From NCBI GenBank assembly GCA_003537755.1, contig DPQS01000071.1, forward strand, positions 1 to 22,923: DNA of 22,923 nucleotides, written 5' to 3'. This document shows, piece after piece, positions 1-7,257 of this stretch. The stretch is from Clostridiales bacterium (GTDB lineage: Bacteria; Bacillota; Clostridia; Christensenellales; CAG-314). Made by a program: the position numbers and the translations under genes. Numbering within the stretch: the first letter of the stretch is position 1; every line of letters begins with the position of its first letter. A model generated the notes under the pieces. That model was not told the DNA's origin. It made no database searches and was given only the letters and a program-made list of their open reading frames with translations.

Positions 1-197
1 TTTCCAAAGGCGTTTTTGTGACAAAAAATTTTAATAAAAATATTTTTGTTCGTTTTGTTCGCTCAAAACGGCTTTTATTGCCAAAAACAACGCAAAACAA
101 ACGGCTTGTCGGTTGTCGGTTGTAAGCGAACCCCGACAATTTTGTTGGGCGTAGTACTGCCGAGCAAACAAACAAAAGCATTATACCATATTACTTA

Positions 198-209
198 ACC
201 CAATTGGGT
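198..209. promoter_or_regulatory. 12-bp perfect palindrome, function unknown
   Basis: ACCCAATTGGGT is a perfect 12-bp palindrome in an AT-rich gene-free stretch at the left edge. It sits beyond the terminator of the GH1 operon, so if it is an operator it serves a gene left of the window. Bases 1-197 hold only AT-rich sequence, a short GTCGGTT direct repeat near 108-122 and a weak hairpin near 131-149. I see no gene there. Confidence 0.25.
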
Positions 210-215
210 AAAAAT

Positions 216-257
216 AAAAAAAACGCTCTTTGTTTTTCGTTTGATACAAAGAGCGTT
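216..257 (-). terminator. Intrinsic terminator of the MBL-SGNH-GH1 operon
   Basis: Read on the minus strand, an 11-bp perfect stem (AACGCTCTTTG with CAAAGAGCGTT, 247-257 and 222-232) with a 14-nt loop is followed directly by a run of T. It begins within 10 bases of the GH1 stop codon, which is where the operon's transcript should end. Confidence 0.9.
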
Positions 258-262
258 GTGGG

Positions 263-1543
263 TTAATTTCGTACTCTCGGAATTTCCCTTAAATATTTTT
301 TCAGAACGTCCGACTTAAAACCATTATTTTCGATAATCTCCTTATAAAAATACGCGCTCGGTTTCGGAGTTCGCTTAAAGTTATGTTCACGATCAACAGA
401 TACAAGACCAAACTTAGGAAACCATGAGTACCATTCCCAATTGTCTATCAAAGACCAATAAAGATATCCCCTCACATCAACCCCTGCGTTAATTGCCTCA
501 TGCAGCGCAGAAAGATATTCCGAGATCCACACTATGCGAAAATCATCATTATCGGCACTAACTCCGTTTTCGGTGATATACACAGGTTTATCTTTTAATC
601 GGTTCAGACAATGATACATCGCTTCAGGGAAAAATTCTTCAAGATAAAATTCTTTCGGTATCATATGAAGTTCCTTAAACGGGAATCTCCGACCGTGCAG
701 ATCTTTTTCTCTCGTATCAATCATATCGCGCGTATAAAGATTGATCGACCAGAAATCGCTGGTATCCTTAATCTCTTTGTCGAATATTCCGCCGATACCG
801 GGAACGACAAGTTCGCCTGTCCGCATTGCATGGAAAAAGAACTCATGGTTGATGACGTCATACCATTCCTGCGCAGCCATATCGAATTTGTCTCCCTGTC
901 GCCTGCCGAAGTATTGCACAAAAGCATGCGCCGTTCCGACAGGCGCGTCCGAATACTTACGTATAAGATGATACGCCCTGCCGTGAAAAATCGTACAATT
1001 GAATTTTCGCATAAGATCGGACTCTTTAATGCCGAGATTCATTTCGTTGAAAACATTCCAAAAATCAACGTACGGGGCAATCCGAGGAACAATGTATTCG
1101 AGATACGTTTCAAAATATTTATAATTGTCCTGCTTTTGCCAATCGCCTTTTTTTTCAAACCAAAGCGGGACAGAAAAATGGACAAGCGTTAAAAAAACTT
1201 TAATTCCCTTTTCTTTCAAAAGCGCAAGTTCTCTGACGTAATGCTCGGTCGCTTCCTTGTCGAATACCCCCTCTACCGGTTGTATCCGCGACCACTCAAC
1301 ACTAAGACGAAACGCCTGATGTCCCAAACTTTTGATCAAGTCAACATCCTCTTCAACCATGTTGTAATGATTACATGCCATGCCCGAAACTTCTGCATTC
1401 GGATCTTTTTTCAACCATTCCTGCTCTGTATTCCAACTGCTTGAGTAAATGTTGTTTCCTTCTATCTGATGTCCTGCAGTTGAACTTCCCCACAAAAAGT
1501 CTTTGGGAAAAGAGAAATCTTTTAATGAAAATACGTCTGTCAT
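263..1543 (-). CDS. Glycoside hydrolase family 1 (beta-glucosidase-like)
   Basis: A 426-residue GH1 enzyme, expected to be a cytoplasmic retaining beta-glycosidase that cleaves beta-linked glucosides, galactosides or their phosphorylated forms. The N-terminal FLWGSSTAGHQIEG block (residues 16-29) is the GH1 signature. The acid/base is Glu167 in NVFNEM, where most members have NEP, and the nucleophile is Glu325 in YITENG. The YWSLIDNWEW block near 362-371 is the usual C-terminal substrate-site motif. Length is slightly short for GH1 (about 450-480). There is no signal peptide. The ATG is preceded by AAGGAG at good spacing. It is the last gene of a three-gene operon, 39 bases after the SGNH gene. 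Base composition is lower in GC than the housekeeping genes: single 60-base lines I counted gave 35-48%, against 52-58% in uvrA. Exact substrate cannot be told. Confidence 0.92.
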   Translation of the reverse strand: MTDVFSLKDFSFPKDFLWGSSTAGHQIEGNNIYSSSWNTEQEWLKKDPNAEVSGMACNHYNMVEEDVDLIKSLGHQAFRLSVEWSRIQPVEGVFDKEATEHYVRELALLKEKGIKVFLTLVHFSVPLWFEKKGDWQKQDNYKYFETYLEYIVPRIAPYVDFWNVFNEMNLGIKESDLMRKFNCTIFHGRAYHLIRKYSDAPVGTAHAFVQYFGRRQGDKFDMAAQEWYDVINHEFFFHAMRTGELVVPGIGGIFDKEIKDTSDFWSINLYTRDMIDTREKDLHGRRFPFKELHMIPKEFYLEEFFPEAMYHCLNRLKDKPVYITENGVSADNDDFRIVWISEYLSALHEAINAGVDVRGYLYWSLIDNWEWYSWFPKFGLVSVDREHNFKRTPKPSAYFYKEIIENNGFKSDVLKKYLREIPRVRN

Positions 1544-1582
1544 ACCACTCCTTACCGTTATCGAAAAATAACTATCTTAGTG

Positions 1583-2257
1583 TTAATTTAGCACCCGAAA
1601 AATACGTTCGGCAATTTCCGCCATGCCTTTATCCCCGGGATGTACAGCAACGCCGTTGTGCGAAAACTTGCCGATCGCTTTCATTGCATCGTCGTTTCCG
1701 AGGTCGTGAATTTCTGCAAAAGCATATCCTCTTGCTTTTGCCAACTCCGCCACGAAGTTGTCGAATGGCTCGTATTCCCAGAACAAATCGGTCAGAACGA
1801 TTTTTGCTCCGTTTCTCGAAAACAAATCGGTCAACTCGCCATAACACAATTCAAATTCACTCAGATACTTGTCCAAACAAGCGTTTTCGCCAAGCCTCAC
1901 TATGACGTAATCGGCATTAAACCGCAACGCAGACAAATACTTTGTGAAAAGCAAATCCATATTACGAGTGCGTTCCCAGTCGCTCAGGTTTGCGATGCAA
2001 ACGGAAACTTTTACGCCCTTTTGACAAAACTTACTTATAAGTTTATGAACATAATCGTTTTCTTTTGAAGATGCCGCCATTCCCCAATCGCCACACCAAC
2101 CGAGATTTTCGGCTTTCCCGTGGCGAGTAATAGAATTACCGAGAAACAACAACTTTATATCTGCATTTTCCGTCGTTTCAAAAGAAATGCAATCGTTCTC
2201 CTTCAGCTGCCCTACAGCGGGAACGTCATTAGTAATTAAATCTTTGCAAATTTTCAT
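1583..2257 (-). CDS. SGNH/GDSL-type hydrolase
   Basis: A 224-residue protein with the SGNH hydrolase layout: block I LFLGNSIT with the candidate nucleophile Ser42, block III LGEN (Gly123, Asn125) for the oxyanion hole, and a C-terminal VHPGDKGM with the candidate catalytic His206. Such enzymes are esterases, lipases or carbohydrate deacetylases. The Asp that normally lies three residues before the His is replaced by Val203, so the triad is incomplete or uses another acid. There is no signal peptide, so it probably acts in the cytoplasm. It lies between an MBL-fold gene (44 bases upstream) and a GH1 gene (39 bases downstream), which suggests deacylation of a sugar that GH1 then cleaves. That pathway is inference. 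The SD is weak (GAAGG). Confidence 0.8.
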   Translation of the reverse strand: MKICKDLITNDVPAVGQLKENDCISFETTENADIKLLFLGNSITRHGKAENLGWCGDWGMAASSKENDYVHKLISKFCQKGVKVSVCIANLSDWERTRNMDLLFTKYLSALRFNADYVIVRLGENACLDKYLSEFELCYGELTDLFSRNGAKIVLTDLFWEYEPFDNFVAELAKARGYAFAEIHDLGNDDAMKAIGKFSHNGVAVHPGDKGMAEIAERIFRVLN

Positions 2258-2301
2258 AACATACTTCGCCTTCGTCTGACGAATGTTTTTTTTAATTGAA
2301 A

Positions 2302-3135
2302 CTATATTTCCAACGTCAGGTCGTCAAACGCAACTATAATCCCGCTTCCTTTGAAAAATGTTTCGATTTCTTCATGCAAGCCGGCACAATTATGTGTGAT
2401 ATGCGCAACGACAAACTTGGTGTTTCCGTCTGTCGCGCCTACATCCATTAGCCTGTTTTTAAGTTTTATGTTTTCCTCAAAATTCATGTGGCGCACATAG
2501 TAGCCCGACCCCATCGTGCCATCCATAATTACACCACCGAACTTGCGCGGATATTTTGCGAGAAAATCTATCGTTTCATCTGTCGGATAACCCGTATCGA
2601 TAAGATACAGCAACGCAGACTTACCGTCATCGATAATGTAGTTGAGCGCAACCTGTTCGGGAGCATGAACCGCCTGAAGAACGGTAACCGTATACTTGCC
2701 GATTTGTACTTGGTCATGCGGATTAACAGCGTGAAACACGATATTCTCACGCACATCGTCGCAAATCGGGAAAAGATTGTAGAATCCGTTGAACAACCTT
2801 TCCACATCGGCATTACCGTAGACGTTGAGCTTTTCGTACTTGAGATCGTGCGCGAAGCAATTACCTCTGATTTCAAACAATTGAGGGCTGTAGTGATCTG
2901 CATGAACATGTGTGATAAGTAAGTTTTCGATGTTGCCCATGCTCAATCCGTTTTTACGGAAATGTGCAGGAGTGTCAACAGGAAAATCAATTAACAATTG
3001 ATCGTCTATCAAAGACTGCGAAAGCGTACGGATAGACTTTCCCCCGACTTTTCTTGCGGCGTTACACCTTACACAATTACAGAACAATGCGGGATACCCT
3101 TCACCGCCTCCCGAACCAAGAATATGTAATTTCAT
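2302..3135 (-). CDS. MBL-fold metallohydrolase, PhnP-like
   Basis: A 277-residue metallo-beta-lactamase-fold hydrolase. The metal motif HVHADH (His76, His78, Asp80, His81) is complete. Further ligands expected for the fold are His157 (VHAPE), Asp180 (LIDTG) and His248 (ITHNC). The N-terminal GSGGGEGYPALFCNCVRC stretch carries Cys19, Cys21 and Cys24, the cysteine pattern seen in PhnP (phosphoribosyl cyclic phosphodiesterase) and relatives, so a phosphodiesterase on a cyclic phosphate is a reasonable guess. No phn genes are nearby, so a role in phosphonate breakdown is not supported here. AAAGGAGTG precedes the ATG at proper spacing. It is the first gene of the operon leading to SGNH and GH1. 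A weak candidate promoter (TTGACG, 16 bases, TATTTA on the minus strand near 3280-3315) lies upstream. Confidence 0.85.
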   Translation of the reverse strand: MKLHILGSGGGEGYPALFCNCVRCNAARKVGGKSIRTLSQSLIDDQLLIDFPVDTPAHFRKNGLSMGNIENLLITHVHADHYSPQLFEIRGNCFAHDLKYEKLNVYGNADVERLFNGFYNLFPICDDVRENIVFHAVNPHDQVQIGKYTVTVLQAVHAPEQVALNYIIDDGKSALLYLIDTGYPTDETIDFLAKYPRKFGGVIMDGTMGSGYYVRHMNFEENIKLKNRLMDVGATDGNTKFVVAHITHNCAGLHEEIETFFKGSGIIVAFDDLTLEI

Positions 3136-3359
3136 AATATTTCACTCCTTTGCGCCTTCGCGCTTAAAAAAACTTTACTGCTCAGCAGGATTCCCCCGAC
3201 TTTTTACAACGCTATACATTATTTCGCTTTTAGCAAGCGTTCGCATTCCTTATTCCGTAAACAACTTGTCATTTTCGGTTAAATAAGCTGCACACCAACG
3301 TCGTCAATCGGGTTCGTAACCTTTGAAAAACAATTACAACTATTTCAACTTTGTACTGC

Positions 3360-4250
3360 CTACACAACCACTGCGCCGCAAAGCAGCAACACGACGGAAA
3401 TCACAAAGAGATGAAGCGGATAGTAAACGTAAAAGCTCCACTTCAACACTTTGTTTACTTTGGGATTGCTGCCGCGTTTGCCGTTGTACAGCATAAGCAC
3501 CGGTACCGCCAGCACTTCGCACATCTGAATGACGGCGTACAGCCTGTCCAGACAGAAGAAGTACACCGCCGCGTACATCGTAACGTACAGCAGGCACCAC
3601 AAAAATTGCTTTACGGGTTTGCCCCTGTTGCTGCCGATACTGCACACACACAAACTACCTATACAACTGCCGTCCGCAGGGAATGCAACCACGCACAGTC
3701 CCAGCACAATAAGCACCTTCGCCCACTGCGGCAACCCGGTGCTGTCGTTTACACGCAGCATGACAAGCCCGACGGCGAGCGACAGCATTACGCTTGTCTG
3801 ATTGAGCACATGTCCCATAAAGCCTTCACCGGTTGCAAACGGCACGAGCGACAACCACCCGTATTGCTTAAACTGTATTGTCTGCATCATGTAAGGCACA
3901 TGGCTGATAAGCGCAAACAGAAACAGCCGCGCCGTGTACTTTTTGACATTGCGCGTGTAGTGGTAACCTTCGGCAATGCAGTACCACATAATGGGCTTGG
4001 TAAGCCTGCCTATGACATGCATGACAATTGCCCACCACTCGGTACTGTAACCCGGAGCAACCGCCCAGGCAATGTGGTCAATGGTCATGGCTATTATTGC
4101 AATCAGTTTGATTGCGTTGCTGTCCAGCACTTTGTAGCGCGGCGTACTGCCGCCGTTGCCGTTTTTGGTTTTATTTTCGGGCGACGTTGCCACCGCTTGT
4201 CCGTTGTTGTCGTCTGCGAGCGCAGACGTTGCGACTTCAGTTTGGTTCAT
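3360..4250 (-). CDS. TraX-family integral membrane protein
   Basis: A 296-residue polytopic membrane protein. A hydrophilic N-terminal tail of about 42 residues rich in Asn, Thr and Ala is followed by the TraX-family core: LDSNAIKLIAIIAMTIDHIA (43-62), the HVIGRLTKPIMWYCIAEGY block (about 78-96), and the C-terminal YVYYPLHL (274-281). Around seven or eight hydrophobic segments are visible. In the F plasmid TraX N-acetylates pilin. Chromosomal members are common in gut Firmicutes and their substrate is unknown; an acyl transfer to a surface polymer or protein is possible. No conjugation gene is near, so this is not evidence for a plasmid. It has its own consensus promoter at 4323-4351 and is divergent from pyk. 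The SD is weak. Confidence 0.85.
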   Translation of the reverse strand: MNQTEVATSALADDNNGQAVATSPENKTKNGNGGSTPRYKVLDSNAIKLIAIIAMTIDHIAWAVAPGYSTEWWAIVMHVIGRLTKPIMWYCIAEGYHYTRNVKKYTARLFLFALISHVPYMMQTIQFKQYGWLSLVPFATGEGFMGHVLNQTSVMLSLAVGLVMLRVNDSTGLPQWAKVLIVLGLCVVAFPADGSCIGSLCVCSIGSNRGKPVKQFLWCLLYVTMYAAVYFFCLDRLYAVIQMCEVLAVPVLMLYNGKRGSNPKVNKVLKWSFYVYYPLHLFVISVVLLLCGAVVV

Positions 4251-4322
4251 AATTTTTACCTATACCATATGCAGAATTTATCTAACATAAAAAGCCGATA
4301 TTTATTTCTATAGACGGCAACA

Positions 4323-4351
4323 ATTGTACACAAAAAAAGGCAAAATGTCAA
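4323..4351 (-). promoter_or_regulatory. Sigma-A promoter for the TraX-family gene
   Basis: On the minus strand TTGACA (4351-4346), a 17-base spacer and TACAAT (4328-4323) lie about 70 bases upstream of the TraX start. The -35 is perfect and the -10 has five of six consensus bases. Confidence 0.75.
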
Positions 4352-4382
4352 CAATAGTTTGTATTCTTTGCGCTGCAATCGA

Positions 4383-4411
4383 TTTACAAAAGTTGACAAA
4401 AAGAGTATACT
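4383..4411 (+). promoter_or_regulatory. Probable sigma-A promoter for pyk
   Basis: TTTACA (4383-4388), 17 bases, TATACT (4406-4411), about 105 bases upstream of the pyk start. A TTGACA inside the spacer is too close to the -10 to be its -35. The leader that follows can form a stem between 4430-4441 and 4461-4471 (GGTAGTTTTTCC with GGAAAACAACC, one bulge). Confidence 0.6.
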
Positions 4412-4520
4412 GATTAAGAGGTGAAGATTGGTAGTTTTTCCAAAATACCTGTTTGGCAAAGGAAAACAACCGTTTTGAGCCTTTCGGTACGACTTATACC
4501 GTCCGCACGGAGGTGAATTT

Positions 4521-5945
4521 ATGAGAAAGACAAAAATTATCTGCACGTTGGGACCTGCGAGTTGCAACTACGACCAGATCAAAAAAATGGCTCTTGCCGG
4601 AATGAATGTGGCGCGTATCAACATGAGCCACGGCACCTACGAGGAACACCAGGGCAAAATCGACAATGTCAAAAAGGTGCGCCGTGCGCTGGGAGTTGCG
4701 TTGCCCATCATGATTGACACCAAGGGACCCGAGATTCGTATCGGCACCTTTGTCAACGGCAAAATCGACGTGACGGAAGGGATGAAGTTCGACTTTGTAA
4801 ACGACCCCGCGCCGGGCGACGAAACGCACGTGTCAATCACCTACGGCGAACTGTACAAGGACATCAGCGAAGGGTGCACTTTGTTGCTTAACGACGGGCT
4901 GCTTGTGTTCAAAGTTACGGGCATCGAGGAAGGAGTAATCCACACCGTTGCTCAAAACAGCGGACCGCTGAGCGACCGCAAAGGTTTGTTTGTGCCCAAC
5001 GTAAAACTTAACATGCCGTTTTTGTCGGAACAGGACAAACGCGACCTTGACTTCGGCATTAAAAACGGCGCGGAATTGTACGCCGCAAGTTTTGTGCAGG
5101 ACGGCGACAGTGTGCGCCAGATACGTGAGTACATCACAACTCACGGTGCAAAGGACGCTTGCATAATAAGCAAAATCGAAAGCCAGAGCGGCGTTGACAA
5201 CATTGACGAAATCATTGCCGAGTCCGACGGCATAATGGTTGCCCGCGGCGACCTCGGCGTGGAAATGCCCTACGAAAAGTTGCCTGCGATACAAAAAATG
5301 CTTATCAATCGCAGCCGCCGCGCAGGCAAATTTGTAATTACCGCAACGGAAATGCTGGAAAGCATGGTTACAAAACTGCGCCCGACCCGTGCGGAAATCG
5401 TGGACGTGGCAAACGCCGTTTACGACGGAAGCAGTTGCGTAATGCTGTCGGCGGAAAGCGCGGTCGGTATCAATCCCCCCAACACCATTGCTACCATGGC
5501 GCGTATTGCCGAAGAGGCGGAACGCAACGTAGACTACAAAAACAATTACAACGTTGCGCAGGTTAAACTGCTGGACAACACCGACGCAATAAGCCACGCA
5601 ACGGTAAACACTGCATTCGACATCGACGCAAAGGCAATTGTCGTGTACACGGCAAGCGGAATAAGCGCACGTATGATAAGCCGCTTCCGCCCCGACGCAC
5701 CAATTGTCGCAATGACCAGCAACGACCGCGTGTACCACCGCCTTGCCACCAGTTGGGGCGTGATACCCGTCATTACACAGGTGTTTGACAACACCGACGA
5801 GATGTTTATCAACGCCGAAGAAACGGTCAAAAACATGGGGCTTGCCGCAGACGGCGACAACATCGTAATTACCGCAGGCGTACCCCTTGGGAAGAACGTC
5901 GGCACTAACCTTATCAAGGTTACCCGAATTACGGAAAACAAGTAA
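4521..5945 (+). CDS. pyk: Pyruvate kinase
   Basis: Catalyses phosphoenolpyruvate + ADP to pyruvate + ATP, the last step of glycolysis, in the cytoplasm. 474 residues, the short form without the extra PEP-utiliser-like C-terminal domain found in Bacillus-type enzymes. Visible landmarks: KIICTLGPAS at the N-terminus, ARINMSHG (31-38, with Arg32, Asn34 and Ser36 for K+ and phosphate contacts), ISKIES with Lys218 and Glu220, MVARGDLGVEMP (239-250, Asp244 a metal ligand), TATEMLESM (274-282) and the PTRAE motif. The C-terminal domain (about 345-474) is complete. GGAGGTG lies five bases before the ATG. It is a monocistronic gene: its own promoter at 4383-4411 and a terminator at 6029-6064. It is the only protein gene on the plus strand in the window. 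Confidence 0.97.
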   Translation: MRKTKIICTLGPASCNYDQIKKMALAGMNVARINMSHGTYEEHQGKIDNVKKVRRALGVALPIMIDTKGPEIRIGTFVNGKIDVTEGMKFDFVNDPAPGDETHVSITYGELYKDISEGCTLLLNDGLLVFKVTGIEEGVIHTVAQNSGPLSDRKGLFVPNVKLNMPFLSEQDKRDLDFGIKNGAELYAASFVQDGDSVRQIREYITTHGAKDACIISKIESQSGVDNIDEIIAESDGIMVARGDLGVEMPYEKLPAIQKMLINRSRRAGKFVITATEMLESMVTKLRPTRAEIVDVANAVYDGSSCVMLSAESAVGINPPNTIATMARIAEEAERNVDYKNNYNVAQVKLLDNTDAISHATVNTAFDIDAKAIVVYTASGISARMISRFRPDAPIVAMTSNDRVYHRLATSWGVIPVITQVFDNTDEMFINAEETVKNMGLAADGDNIVITAGVPLGKNVGTNLIKVTRITENK

Positions 5946-6028
5946 TTTCAGTTGCGACGTGGGCGACGGTCAGGCAATCGTTAAACATGCGATTTATCGA
6001 CGTCGGATACGCCACCAACATTAAAAGT

Positions 6029-6064
6029 AAAAGACTATCGCCCTGAGTGATAGTCTTTTTTTTT
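6029..6064 (+). terminator. Intrinsic terminator of pyk, probably bidirectional
   Basis: AAAGACTATC (6030-6039) pairs with GATAGTCTTT (6049-6058) around a 9-nt loop, followed by about nine T on the plus strand. On the minus strand the hairpin is followed by a looser T-rich tract, so it can also end the convergent carboxypeptidase transcript. Confidence 0.9.
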
Positions 6065-6108
6065 GTTAAAAATGCAGATTTTGTAAGCAAAAATCGCATA
6101 CGTATGCA
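6060..6108 (-). repeat. Dispersed intergenic repeat, copy 1
   Basis: Read on the minus strand this stretch begins GCATACGTATGCGATTTTTG and continues through a CTTACAAAAT block to a T-rich end. The same order of blocks recurs at 15069-15118 on the plus strand. The core CATACGTATG is a 10-bp palindrome. Confidence 0.5.
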
Positions 6109-6132
6109 AAAATTTAACACATTGCGTTTTTC

Positions 6133-7023
6133 TTACTCTGCCGAAATGCCGTAATGACGAGTGCGGTCGCCGCGTGCGACAGTGTTGAGAAGCAGACGCG
6201 GCAAATCTTCGTTTTGCGTAAGAATGTTGCGTAGTTCGCCGTACGGGAACGGATGCGGAAACTTGTCGTTTCCGACCTCGATTGTAAACGACGGTATGCC
6301 TAAGCATTGCACGCACCAGTCCTTGTAGCCGCCTGCACTGCCGCGTGTGTCGCCGACAAGCCTGTATCCCGTGTGCCGCGCGACGGCTTGCGCCAACTTT
6401 TCGTCGCGCACAAGATTGTCGCCGCTTTGTCCGAAGTACCAGTAGATTTCCTCGCCCTTGAGGTGGTAGGACAGCGTAACAATGGGATTTACAAGCCGCG
6501 TAAACTCGGCAAGCGCGCGACTTTCGGCTGCAGAAAAGGGTGATTTGCCAACGTAATTTTCCGAAGATTTGCAAAACACATTGCTTTTGCCGGTGCCCCA
6601 CTCCGCGTCAAAATTGACGTTGAGGTCAACGCCGTCGGCATTTGCCTTCCACAGCGAAAAATCCGTGTTCCCGCCGTTGATTGCCAGCAGATTACTTTTA
6701 CGTTCCTTGTCCTCGACAAAGCCAACGCCTTCCTGACACAGCCGCATTCCGTCGGGGTTTACCGTCGGGACAAAGTAAATTCCGCCGAGCATAACTTTTT
6801 CGGGGTGGGCGACGAGATACTTTGCAAGACACACCACCACAAGCGACGTCAGGTGTTCGCGTGCGTGTATGCCTCCGGTCACAATCATACGACGGTCGTT
6901 CTTCTCGCCGACAAAAACATATGGTATTGTCTGCCCAAGTTCCGACCGCCCGACAACGCCGGTTTCCACACCATGGGCGTTAAACATACGCACTTCATTC
7001 ATCAAATCGTCGTAGCCAAACAA
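6133..7023 (-). CDS. M14-family zinc carboxypeptidase (gamma-D-glutamyl-diamino acid endopeptidase type)
   Basis: 296 residues. Zinc ligands are visible: His53 and Glu56 in GGIHARE, and His187 in LSYH. Glu249 in FTIEVG is the expected catalytic base. The stretch YHLKGEEIYWYFGQ (186-199) and the NPDGMRL and VDLNVNFDAEW blocks match the branch of M14 that cleaves the gamma-D-Glu-meso-diaminopimelate bond of peptidoglycan peptides. The usual NRN arginine that grips a C-terminal carboxylate is Val136 here, which also fits that branch. With no signal peptide it would act on imported muropeptides, that is wall recycling (inference). The start is TTG: a GGAG eight bases before it and a TATAAT at 7050-7055 both fit this codon, and a stop lies in frame just upstream. 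It converges on pyk. Confidence 0.85.
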   Translation of the reverse strand: MFGYDDLMNEVRMFNAHGVETGVVGRSELGQTIPYVFVGEKNDRRMIVTGGIHAREHLTSLVVVCLAKYLVAHPEKVMLGGIYFVPTVNPDGMRLCQEGVGFVEDKERKSNLLAINGGNTDFSLWKANADGVDLNVNFDAEWGTGKSNVFCKSSENYVGKSPFSAAESRALAEFTRLVNPIVTLSYHLKGEEIYWYFGQSGDNLVRDEKLAQAVARHTGYRLVGDTRGSAGGYKDWCVQCLGIPSFTIEVGNDKFPHPFPYGELRNILTQNEDLPRLLLNTVARGDRTRHYGISAE

Positions 7024-7049
7024 CCGCCTGTCTCCGCAATGCCACGATT

Positions 7050-7080
7050 ATTATATGTCCGACAATTTACTTTTGTGCAA
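7050..7080 (-). promoter_or_regulatory. Candidate promoter of the M14 peptidase gene
   Basis: On the minus strand TTGCAC (7080-7075) and a perfect TATAAT (7055-7050), with a long 19-base spacer. It would give a leader of about 20 bases before the TTG start at 7023 and lies downstream of the uvrA terminator, so the peptidase gene is probably its own unit. Confidence 0.5.
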
Positions 7081-7112
7081 GGCGGTCAACAAAACATTTT
7101 TCAAAACGCAAC

Positions 7113-7160
7113 AAAAAAAATCCCGCAACGAGTACGCAATTGTATCGCTACGGGATTTTT
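7113..7160 (-). terminator. Intrinsic terminator of uvrA
   Basis: On the minus strand AAAAATCCCG (7160-7151) pairs with CGGGATTTTT (7125-7116), and the T run continues to eight T at 7113-7120. The 25-base loop is itself partly self-complementary. It ends about 100 bases after the uvrA stop. Confidence 0.85.
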
Positions 7161-7257
7161 AGTTACATTATTTTACCTCTATTTTAATCTGTTTTGTATC
7201 GAAATTCATTATACGTATCAAAATTCATGATAGATATTTTGTCTTTGCAACTCTTCT

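Noticed and set aside
3360..4250. TraX as a sign of a conjugative plasmid
   Set aside because: No other transfer, replication or partition gene is present and the surroundings are chromosomal housekeeping genes; TraX-family proteins are often chromosomal in this phylum.
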